Source of the DNA: Podochytrium sp. JEL0797
Taxonomy: Eukaryota > Chytridiomycota > Chytridiomycetes > Chytridiales > Chytriomycetaceae
Direction of reading: 5' to 3'
Assembly: GCA_027596195.1 (NCBI GenBank)
Contig: JADGJG010000555.1
Coordinates: forward strand, 1 to 16,682
Length of the DNA stretch: 16,682 bases
A program made the translations under genes and the position numbers. Positions 9,701-16,682 of this stretch are shown here, piece by piece. Below the pieces are notes generated by a model. It made no database searches, had not been told where the DNA came from, and saw only the letters and a program-made list of their open reading frames with translations. Numbering within the stretch: position 1 is the stretch's first letter; every line of letters begins with the position of its first letter.

Positions 9701-12700
9701 ATTGAAAGGGTGTCAGCAAACGGTCGACGTTTGGCAACGAATCCTGCGAGTTCGTGCGCTTGTCATTTCGCCAATGGAGGATTCCGAAATGTGGATCAAG
9801 TTTGCGAATCTGTGTCGCAAGAGTGGGAAGCTGGGTCTCTCGTTCAAGACGCTCACGAAGCTCCTCAGTGTGGAATCGAATGATCTGGGTATTCTGGTAC
9901 GGCTGGTGTTTTTGAATGAACCTGAGCGTCGTTCGCGTTCTAAATTTTCAAAATTTTAGGACACGTCAAACAACCCTCCTCACGTCATTTACGCGTGTCT
10001 CAAACACGCTTGGGCGTCTGGCGTCAGAGAGGTCAAGGATCACGCGTTTGACCAGTTGCGACAGTTCACAAAAACGTTGGTGGATCGTTTGGGCGTGACG
10101 AGCCTCCAGGACATCACGGCCCAGATTGAGAACAACAAGGCCGATGTGGAGCGCCAGAGCATCATCAAACTTCTTGCGAGGTGTTATTTGAAGCTCGGAG
10201 AGTGGCAAGAGTCGTTGGAGGAAGGGCTTAACAGCGAAGTGATTCCCGAGATTTTGGAATCTTTCCGTGCCGCTACGCATTGCGACAAAACGTGGTACAA
10301 GGCGTGGCACAGCTGGGCTTTGGTCAACTTCGAAGCGTTGTCGTACTACGAGCAGGTTCATGAGAAAGTTCAGCCTCAAATCCTCATCTCGCATGTTGTC
10401 CCGTCGATTGAGGGTGTGTTTTTGCTCGTTCTCATTGGATCCACCAACTAAAACACGTGAATTCGCAGGATTCTTCCAATCGGTTTCCCTGTCGAAGGGG
10501 AACTCTCTCCAAGACACCCTGCGTCTATTGACTCTCTGGTTCAAATACGGGTACAATCAGGACGTGAACATGGCGATCAGTGAAGGATTCACGAGTGTGA
10601 CGATCGATACTTGGTTGCAAGTCATCCCACAGGTTGGGTGTCTATCTTCCCCCCCTCCTCGCATTTTATCCTAATCGCTTGCTCAAACCCCAGCTTATCG
10701 CGCGAATCCACGCCCCGATTCAACAAGTGCGCCGCTTGCTCCATCAGCTGCTGTCAGACGTTGGCCGCGCCCATCCACAATCGCTCGTGTGGTCGTTGAC
10801 GGTTGCGTCAAAGTCTCAAAGCGCGTCGAGAATGAACGCGGCCGTTTCTATCATGGACAAGATGCGGACCCACAGCGGTGTCCTTGTTGATCAGGTGTGT
10901 TTTGTTGTGTGGACCTGTTTGCGAGTTGGTCGCCCATCGCTTATATCCTATTCCAGGTTCTTCTTGTCAGTCAAGAGCTGATTCGAGTCGCAATTTTGTG
11001 GCACGAGATGTGGCATGAAGGGCTGGAGGAGGCTTCGAGGTTGTACTTTGGCGAGCAAAACATCGAAGGAATGTTCAACACGCTTGAGCCGCTGCATCAA
11101 GTGTTGGAGAGAGTAAGTTTTTCTGTTCCCACGTGGAAGTTGTCAGATCTAAATATTTTTTTTTTGCTGTTAGGGTCCCGAAACGCTTCGCGAGATTTCA
11201 TTCAACCAGGCGTTTGGCAGGGATTTGCAAGACGCGTTGGATTGGTGCAAAAAGTACAAGCGGACGCAGAATATCAACGATTTGAACCCAGCCTGGGATC
11301 TATATTACCACGTGAGTTGCGCGGGACATTTTTGCTGCTGCGAAGTGGGGTGGCGTTGTCTAATTTTCGGCGTTTGTTTGTAGGTGTTCCGACGAATCAA
11401 CAAACAGCTGCCGCACTTGACCACCCTGGAGCTGCAGTATGTGTCCCCGAAGCTTCTCGCAGCCAAAAACTTGGAGCTCGCTGTTCCTGGTAAGTTGGAA
11501 TGGTGGTTGCGAAATTTCGAATGGTTTGATTCTCACAACTACTCCCCCCTGCACACACATCCAGGAACGTACAAGAGTGGCGAACCCATCATCCGAATCG
11601 ACTCCTTCTTCCCCATCCTCACCGTCATCACCTCAAAACAACGACCCCGCCGCCTCTCCATCAAGGGCAACAACGGCGTCGAATTCCAATACCTCCTCAA
11701 AGGCCACGAAGACATGCGCCAAGACGAACGCGTGATGCAACTGTTTGGACTCGTCAACACTCTGCTGTCGTCCGACTCGGAAACCTTCAAACGACACCTC
11801 AACATTGAACGGTTCTCTGTGATCCCGCTTTCGCCCAACTCCGGACTCATTGGATGGGTCCCGAACACAGACACATTGCACGCCATCATCAAAGATTATC
11901 GAGAGAGCCGCAAGATTCTATTGAACATTGAACACCGGTTGATGCTCCAAATGGCGCCCGACTACGACAACCTCACGCTGTTGCAAAAAGTGGAAGTGTT
12001 TGAGTACGCGTTGGCGAATACGACGGGCCAGGATTTGTTCAAGGTATTGTGGCTGAAGAGCAAGAATTCGGAGGTGTGGTTGGACCGGAGAACGAATTAC
12101 ACTCGGTCGCTTGCGGTCATGTCGATGGTGGGGTATATCCTTGGGTTGGGGGATAGGCATCCGTCCAATTTGATGTTGGAGAGGTTTACGGGGAAGGTGG
12201 TTCATATTGATTTTGGTGACTGTTTTGAGGTTTGTTTGTTATTTTTTATTGTTTTTGAGCTTGTTTGCTTGGGTGCTGATTTCTTTTTTTTCTACCAGGT
12301 TGCGATGCACAGAGAAAAGTTCCCGGAAAAGATTCCCTTCAGATTGACGCGGATGCTTGTGAACGCCATGGAGGTGAGTTTTTTTTTGGGCGAAACAACG
12401 TGAATGCGCGGAAACTCATTCTTGGGAATCACCCTTTTTGCAGGTCAGTGGAATAGAAGGAAACTTTAGAATCACGTGTGAGCATGTTATGCGGGTGCTT
12501 CGCGAGAACAAGGACAGCGTGATGGCTGTGTTGGAAGCGTTCGTGTACGACCCGCTGATCAACTGGAGGTTGTTGACGAACCCGAGCCCGACAAAAGGTG
12601 ACCGATTTTGTAACTTTTCAAATCAAAAGATGAGTTTATTTATGTGTTTTTTTTCGCGTGTGGCCTAGATTCCAAGTCTCCGGCAATCAAGCAACTCAAC

Positions 12701-13211
12701 TTTGCTGACGTGACACCCGAAGATGATCTCAAAAAGTATGCCAAGAGTTTGAAACACAATCGAATCAGTGATGTGGATATTCCGGATGGTGAGTTTGTTT
12801 GTTTTCTCTTGTGGTCGGAGGGAAACAACGTTTGGTTAACGTGTGCCTGTTTTTCCCTGTCAAACAGAAGAGGAAGGCGTCAATCGACCTGAAGTATTGA
12901 ACGCGCGTGCTCTTACGGTCATTACGCGCGTGTCCAACAAGTTGACTGGTAAGTTTTTTTCAACACAACTTGGGGCCTTTCTAACGCTTTTTTGTCGTGC
13001 TCGTCTCATATCAACAGGGAAAGACTTCAAGACCCAGTCTCCATTGGATGTGCCTTCTCAAGTCGATCGGTTGATTCTGCAAGCCACGTCGATGGAGAAC
13101 TTGTGTCAGTGTTATATTGGATGGGTACGTGTGGTTTTCTTGGTATTCTTTCGTTCGTGGCCTGGGACTTAATGATTCCTTCCTTTCTGTCCATAGTGTG
13201 CATTCTGGTAG
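3800..13211 (+). CDS. TOR: Target of rapamycin (TOR) serine/threonine protein kinase (34 exons)
   Basis: PI3K-related kinase at the core of TORC1/TORC2, controlling growth, translation and autophagy in response to nutrients. The spliced product is 2379 aa, close to the roughly 2400-2550 aa usual for TOR. Order: N-terminal HEAT repeats (1 to about 1190), FAT (about 1190-1800), FRB (about 1842-1943), kinase domain (about 1980-2250) and FATC (2350-2379). Diagnostic stretches include [18 protein letters not shown] (end of the N-terminal HEAT region), [18 protein letters not shown] (FRB), GDRHPSN, DFGDCFE and the terminal CYIGWCAFW. The start at 3800 is the first ATG of the frame and has A at -3. 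It lacks the Thr/Ser-rich FAT insert of animal mTOR. It is head to head with SET2 and tail to tail with the orphan gene. I see no broken motif, so it should be active. Confidence 0.98.
4166..4492 (+). other. TOR: Unusually long second intron of TOR
   Basis: At 327 nt this is four to six times longer than any other TOR intron. Removing it joins MAGILIID to SLIDFQGED with no gap relative to the family, so no conserved exon lies inside. The exon frame reads 57 codons into the intron before TGA at 4336-4338, so retention would truncate TOR to an N-terminal fragment. It holds internal splice-like signals (acceptor ending at 4283, donor at 4333) and a 16-bp perfect inverted repeat at 4255-4270. Confidence 0.8.
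4255..4270. repeat. Short perfect inverted repeat in TOR intron 2
   Basis: ATCGGTTCCAACCGAT reads the same on both strands over 16 bp (7-bp arms plus a CC centre that breaks perfect dyad only in the middle two bases). It could be a protein-binding dyad or chance. The GGTTCCAACC core recalls a tRNA B box, but no tRNA fold surrounds it. Confidence 0.45.
7484..7552 (+). other. TOR: TOR intron with a short GATTTC tandem repeat
   Basis: The 69-nt intron begins GTTTGATTTCGATTTCGATTT, about three units of a GATTTC-like hexamer at 7487-7505. It is a minor microsatellite. The donor is GTTTGA and the acceptor TTACAG. Confidence 0.6.
8599..10771 (+). other. TOR: FAT domain of TOR (approximate bounds)
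   Basis: Begins near [16 protein letters not shown] (residue 1193). It continues through [37 protein letters not shown] and [12 protein letters not shown] to [19 protein letters not shown] and [10 protein letters not shown]. These are hallmark blocks of the TOR FAT domain, a TPR-like helical solenoid that clamps the kinase. Exact limits are estimated. Confidence 0.9.
10957..11395 (+). other. TOR: FRB (FKBP12-rapamycin binding) domain of TOR
   Basis: Residues about 1842-1943 over exons 10957-11112, 11174-11311 and the start of 11384-11489. S1846 (in LVSQELIRV) aligns with the rapamycin-resistance serine, S2035 in human mTOR. W1934 and F1941 in [11 protein letters not shown] align with human W2101 and F2108, which line the drug pocket. 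The position of human T2098 is Asn (N1931). Confidence 0.92.
11565..12597 (+). other. TOR: PI3K-like protein kinase domain of TOR
   Basis: Residues about 1976-2247. The ATP-binding lysine K2020 sits in [16 protein letters not shown] (11699-11701). The catalytic loop GDRHPSN has D2171 (12152-12154), H2173 and N2176. The metal-binding DFG has D2190 (12209-12211). [14 protein letters not shown] and [20 protein letters not shown] are typical of TOR. All catalytic residues are present. Introns at 12230-12298 and 12374-12443 interrupt the activation segment and helices after it. Confidence 0.96.
13048..13211 (+). other. TOR: FATC domain and C-terminus of TOR
   Basis: Residues 2350-2379, from [15 protein letters not shown] to the terminal CQCYIGWCAFW. 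The last exon, 13197-13211, encodes only CAFW plus the TAG stop. FATC packs on the kinase activation loop, and in TOR proteins its cysteine pair and aromatic tip are implicated in redox and membrane interaction. The invariant aromatic C-terminal residue is present. Confidence 0.95.
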
Positions 13212-13407
13212 CGGTGATGAAGAGGAGTGTTTTGTTCCTCATTTGTTGGAAGCAGAGAAAAAAATAAAAAAATTCAAGGTACAGTTTTGATGAAATCGGC
13301 AAAAAAACGCGTTCGCCCAACAGACCACTCAGCCAATACAAAAATAATACTTTTCTCTTTCTCATTTCTACCGCACAATCTAAAATATAACGCCCCGGAG
13401 CCCATGC
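13212..13407. other. Convergent 3' spacer between TOR and the orphan gene
   Basis: 196 bp between the TOR stop and the stop of the minus-strand gene. It holds the TOR polyadenylation signal on plus. I see no canonical AATAAA on minus for the opposing gene. The A/T-rich run at 13256-13275 may serve as terminator on one or both strands. The two 3' UTRs must be short or overlapping. Confidence 0.6.
13263..13268 (+). terminator. Polyadenylation signal AATAAA for TOR
   Basis: A canonical AATAAA hexamer inside an A-rich run, 52 bp after the TOR TAG stop. Position and strand fit cleavage a short distance downstream. Confidence 0.6.
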
Positions 13408-15915
13408 TCAATCCTCCTTCTTCTTCACCGACCCACTCCGACTCCCCGCTTCCCCACCACCACCTCCCACCACCCCAGCAAACCCCTTCTTCCACCACTC
13501 CTCCACAACACTCGTCAAGCCACCACCCCCTCCACCCCCTCCACCACTCCCAACGTCCGCCGCCGACCCCGCCACGACAACCACCGCCTCACTCCCTCCC
13601 AACCCATACGCAAACCCCGCCTTCCTCTCCGCCGCAGTCCCCATACGCCCGCCGCCATACAACTTGGCCGGCTCGACCACCGGTTTCGGAGTCACCGCGA
13701 CCGCCGAAGATGCCGTAAAATAGGCATACGCGGACGCCAGAGTTCCCTGCGCGGGAGCTGGACTCTTGATTTTCGGAAGTGACGAGTCCGTCTTGGACGC
13801 CGCACCACCACCACCGCCCACAACGGGATCCATCTCCTCTTCCGATCGATTCGCAATGAAAAAGTGCGATGGGGAGGCAGCCGTAGACGAAGCATTCGTC
13901 GTTGTAGTCGTCGTCGTGGTAGAGGTGGGAGACGAAGTCGAAGAAGTCGCAACGTAATTACTCGCCGCTTTCGAAAGGTACGATAACGCGCTCGCCGCGC
14001 CAGAAAGCGCCGCACCCGCCACGATCCCGATACTGCTTTCGCGACGCATTCTCGGCGGTGGAGGAGTCGCTTGGTCGTTTGCGGAAGAGGGGTTGGAGGG
14101 GTACCGGTGTGGAGGGTAATCGAACGTGGTGGTGGATGCGGAGAGAGGGCTGGAAGGGTGGTTGGTGGATGTGGTTGTGAGGGGGGCTGTTGGATCGGAA
14201 AAGACATCGCTTGCGCGTGGGGGGGTGGTGTGGGTGTTGCGTTTCGGGGGACGGGGGAGACTCTTTGTGGGATGGATCATGGAGGCTGTTGAAGGGGAGG
14301 AGGAGGGGGTGGAGGAGAAGCGTTTGTTTGGAGATGTTGCGGAGTTGGATTCGAGGAGTGATTGGAGTGAGTTAGTTGGGGAGGTTTGGCGTTGGTTGGT
14401 GGCGGGTGGGGAGAAGCTGCGTGGGGTCGTTCGGATGTGTGGGGAGGAGGCGGCGCGTGAGATTTCGCGGAGGTGAGGGGGGTGAGGGGAGTAAGCGTTG
14501 GGTTGTTGTTGGTGTTTTGGGATTTCGGTTTTGTAGATTCCGGTCGCTGAAATCACGAAATCGGAGGTGGACGCTGTGTTGATTTGAGACAAACAGTATT
14601 AGCGAATGGCATTCTTAAATTCTCACTACTCACTGTTCAGATACGACCCAGTCTCCGGATCCACGCGTCCCACGAGCGACACTTCCTCGGCAACCGCGTC
14701 AATCAAGTCTTGCACGGGAACACTTGCCACATCGGGTCCCAACAGATTCGAAAGATCCAGCTGATTCGACTTTCGTCGCAGAATCGAGATGGAAGCGTGA
14801 GATGCCGTGCGCGGGGTGATGGTAGTGGGCCGAACGTAAGGTTCGTCGTTGAGGGAGACAAATTCTTGGTCGTTCAAAGTGGTGGAAGACGTAGATTTGG
14901 TTGTCTCGTGGTCGAGCAGCACTTTGCTCAGCCTGTGCGCAGGTTGGCTGATGGCTTGCTGCAAGACGCTGCTTCGTTTCCGTTGGGCTGATATGGAGGG
15001 AGATCTGACTGGTGCGACATACGGAAGTTCGTCCTCGGCCTCAGGCTCCATGGATATCCGAGTGGGATCATTCGCAACGGCAGATGGCATGGGATCAGAC
15101 ATGATGTTTGTGGTGAGGGTGGATCTCCTGCGTGTGCTGGATCTCTTCATTTGGCTGATTCGCGGATTCACGTAGGGCATTTCTTCGGCGTCGTCATGGA
15201 CAGCACTCGGCATCGGGTCGTTGAATTCAGCCGTGGGTTTGCGTGCAGCCACGGCCTCGAGGACAATCTCGCGCAGGCGGTCGTCGTAGGCGCTCGTGAT
15301 TGCGCCCTCGAGCGAGGCATCGCTGTGGTCTGGCGAGTCGCCTTTCGCTGAGAAGGACTTGTTTCTGAGGCGGTCGCGGGCGCGTTGACGCACGGCGGCG
15401 GTGGTGTCGATTGTGGAGGGCGGAGGCGGCGCGTTGTCGGCAGCAAAGAGCTTCGACGTGCGCGCGGCCGTGCGCGACATGGAGCGCCGTCGCGAGGGAG
15501 ACAAGGGCGGCGAGGGCGCGCGGCCGCGCAGCGTGTCGGTACCAGGCGTGTTCGCAGTCGTAGTCGCAGTCGCATTCGCAGTCGACGCATTCACAGTCGA
15601 GGCACTCGCAGCACTCGCAAGCAGCGCCTCGCGCTGCAGATCGCCCACCGCCTGCTGCAGCTGCGCGTCCCACCCGCTGGCCGACGCAATCCGGTTTAGC
15701 ATGTGCATCTGCCGCACTGACGCATCGCCGGCTGTTGTCAACCCATCCACAGAGACCCCATCCCCCTCGACCAGTCCATTCCTCTTCTCCAGTGTGGGTG
15801 ACCGTCCCGCCCCGAGTGCAAGGGAGAGCCGCCGCCGTCGCTCGAGATCTGGATTGCTCATTCGATTCTTTCGAAAAACAGGATCCTGGTGCCGCCTCAA
15901 TCCTCCTGTTGGCAT
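13408..15915 (-). CDS. Unrecognised Ser/Thr/Pro-rich, probably disordered protein (2 exons)
   Basis: Exons 14634-15915 and 13408-14573 flank a 60-nt intron with GTGAGT donor, GCTAATAC branch-like site and ACACAG acceptor. Together they make 2448 nt (815 aa plus TGA). I recognise no enzyme or named domain. Visible features: a basic N-terminus with RRRRLS (26-31); an Ala/Ser/Thr-rich stretch (99-122); DPMPSAV twice (233-239, 274-280); PYVxP three times (247, 298, 359); RRxS-like motifs at S31, S145, S265, S315, S383 and S607; a small-residue hydrophobic segment with GxxxxxxG spacing (609-625); an eight-Thr run (646-653); and two poly-Gly runs. No signal peptide is evident. The start at 15915 has A at -3; a second Met is at residue 19. 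Composition suggests a disordered scaffold or regulatory protein; function unknown. It is convergent with TOR. Confidence 0.82.
14574..14633 (-). other. Intron of the orphan gene
   Basis: 60 nt with GTGAGT donor, internal GCTAATAC and ACACAG acceptor, phase 1 on both sides. If unspliced, the reading frame ends within three codons of the donor, so splicing is needed to join the two long open frames. That both frames are long and phase-compatible is the main evidence that they form one gene. Confidence 0.8.
14767..15222 (-). repeat. Three spaced PYVxP / basic-serine modules in the orphan protein
   Basis: Residues 232-383. Module 1 has DPMPSAV (233-239), EEMPYVNP (244-251) and RRRS (262-265). 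Module 2 has DPMPSAV (274-280), DELPYVAP (295-302) and RKRSS (312-316). Module 3 has NDEPYVRP (356-363) and RRKS (380-383), without DPMPSAV. The PYV cores are 51 and 61 residues apart. Each module is an acidic patch, then PYVxP, then a serine after basic residues. They look like diverged internal duplications. Confidence 0.75.
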
Positions 15916-15992
15916 TGTTGTGACTCGCGGTTATCGGAATACTTACTGTCGTTCATTGTCTCTTTCATTCATCTTCAGTCGTTTCCTTCCAT

Positions 15993-16017
15993 TGAGTGAG
16001 TAAAAACACCTCACTCA
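15993..16017. promoter_or_regulatory. Inverted repeat in the probable leader or promoter of the orphan gene
   Basis: Perfect 8-bp arms TGAGTGAG and CTCACTCA are separated by a 9-nt A-rich loop, 78 bp upstream of the ATG at 15915. If transcribed it could form a hairpin in the 5' UTR; as DNA it could be a dyad binding site. No function is shown. Confidence 0.45.
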
Positions 16018-16397
16018 CCCCGCTCAAACGACTTTCTGGTTTCAAGAACCATTTCGACGCCTCCCAAGATTCTAGACTTTTACCACATGTCCATCATTCG
16101 TTTTCCTTTCTCGGTTCTCCTTTTTTCAGCCTCTTCATTGAATTTTTCGCTCAAACCTTACCTACCAAAAGTTCGGAAAAACCCAACCCACCTTTGTCTT
16201 GGCAGCCCAATTTCTCAACCCCCTCCGTATGACAATCAATTCTTGATCCAGAATCCAATGCTGGAATGATTCTGAATTCTCATACTTTGCATTTGTTGTG
16301 TAATATAATATTTTGAGGTTTACGAACTATTTTTGTTTTCAACCATCAAAATTGAGGCCCAAAGCTCCCACCCCTCCGTCTCAAGATCTAGATGTTC

Positions 16398-16410
16398 GGG
16401 ACACTGTCCC
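16398..16410. repeat. Short palindrome in the right flank
   Basis: GGGACACTGTCCC is a perfect 6-bp-arm inverted repeat with one central base. Close by, ATCTAGAT (16386-16393) is an 8-bp palindrome. Both are short enough to be chance. Confidence 0.35.
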
Positions 16411-16611
16411 ACCATGTTGTTCGAAAAGTATCCAACAATTTTGGATGTAATGGAGTCTAAATTGCATTCACTACTGGAGCACCCAACAAGCTCCCCAAGA
16501 AGCATGGCAGAATGATAAACATCCCGGCAAGTGACATTTGCATTGTTGATGCCATCCCATCTTTTGGTTCTCTACAGATCATTGAGTGCAGTACTGTATT
16601 TTTTGAAGAAG

Positions 16612-16682
16612 AAGCGCGTTTCGGAATTGTCAGATATGCAAATCTTTGAGAAAAAAAAAAGAGGTGACTCACGGCTAAATCG
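16612..16682 (-). repeat. Right, inverted copy of the window-edge repeat
   Basis: On the minus strand this matches 15-80 at about 57 of 66 aligned bases, with a ten-base instead of six-base T run. The TGACTCA heptamer is kept at 16665-16671. Similarity fades inward of 16612. Both copies reach or nearly reach the window ends, so the full repeat probably extends beyond. Confidence 0.7.

Larger units (their letters stand above)
3800..13211 (+). other. TOR: Exon-intron model of TOR
   Basis: Exons: 3800-3979, 4033-4165, 4493-4696, 4750-4883, 4936-5133, 5187-5412, 5471-5570, 5630-5823, 5883-5983, 6040-6109, 6167-6294, 6347-6419, 6475-6712, 6771-7218, 7274-7483, 7553-8173, 8230-8336, 8388-8977, 9032-9473, 9531-9641, 9701-9896, 9960-10413, 10469-10632, 10694-10894, 10957-11112, 11174-11311, 11384-11489, 11565-12229, 12299-12373, 12444-12597, 12669-12788, 12868-12948, 13018-13124, 13197-13211. 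Total 7140 nt. All 33 introns are GT-AG. All are 51-79 nt except 4166-4492 (327 nt). The introns at 8337-8387, 8978-9031, 11490-11564, 12230-12298 and 12949-13017 are multiples of three without stops. Their removal rests on splice signals and family alignment; the one at 8337-8387 is the least certain. Confidence 0.9.
15916..16611. other. Right flank, no gene recognised
   Basis: 696 bp upstream of the orphan gene. It must hold that gene's promoter and leader. The stretch just upstream of the ATG is C/T-rich on plus (A/G-rich on minus). Small dyads are present (15993-16017, 16386-16393, 16398-16410). No tRNA, conserved exon or long coding frame is evident. The minus open frame at 16457-16672 has no ATG near its start and overlaps the repeat. 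Confidence 0.6.

Noticed and set aside
2142..13017. Eight introns that are multiples of three without stops, considered as translated or regulated-retention segments
   Set aside because: About 18 of 46 introns are multiples of three, near the one-third expected, and short introns often lack stops by chance. Family alignment shows no insert at most of these positions.
13408..14592. A stand-alone gene starting with Met at 14592
   Set aside because: The start lies inside an intron with good donor, branch and acceptor sequences, and the phases fuse this frame cleanly with the 14634-15915 exon.
16457..16672. A 71-codon minus-strand frame at the right edge with a hydrophobic tail
   Set aside because: It starts on a GTG inside the edge repeat, the repeat copies differ by a frame-breaking T-run, and the product matches nothing I know.
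1..16682. A mobile element, CRISPR array or bacterial-type defence system
   Set aside because: No transposase, reverse transcriptase, spacer-repeat pattern or prokaryotic gene is present; the window is eukaryotic with spliced housekeeping genes.

Overview
This is nuclear DNA from an intron-dense eukaryote, most likely an early-diverging (chytrid-like) fungus. Both large genes have fungal domain layouts and are cut by many short (about 50-80 nt) GT-AG introns. I rebuilt three protein-coding genes by joining exons by eye, using reading phase and conserved family motifs. In each case the joined coding length divides by three and ends in a single stop. The organism assignment is inference; the two gene families are secure.

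Layout. At 1-411 there is a left flank with a start-less open frame and one copy of a short repeat. At 412-3607 (minus) lies SET2, the histone H3 lysine-36 methyltransferase (13 exons, 782 aa: AWS-SET-post-SET, helical middle region, WW, SRI). At 3608-3799 is a 192-bp divergent promoter. At 3800-13211 (plus) lies the TOR protein kinase (34 exons, 2379 aa: HEAT repeats, FAT, FRB, PI3K-like kinase, FATC ending in CAFW). At 13212-13407 is a short convergent spacer carrying an AATAAA signal for TOR. At 13408-15915 (minus) lies a two-exon gene for an unrecognised 815-aa, Ser/Thr/Pro-rich, probably disordered protein. It has three spaced PYVxP modules and at least six basophilic-kinase-type serine motifs. 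At 15916-16682 is a gene-poor flank ending in a second, inverted copy of the left-edge repeat.

How the genes may work together. TOR is the central nutrient/growth kinase. SET2 marks transcribed chromatin through RNA polymerase II. They share one short head-to-head promoter region, so co-regulation is plausible but not shown. The third gene is convergent with TOR, and nothing beyond its location and its basophilic motifs ties it to signalling.

No mobile element, CRISPR array, rRNA or tRNA could be supported. The features most worth a second look are the orphan protein with repeated PYVxP modules, the inverted repeat shared by the two window ends, a long TOR intron that could hide a poison exon, and a group of introns with GTT 5' splice sites.
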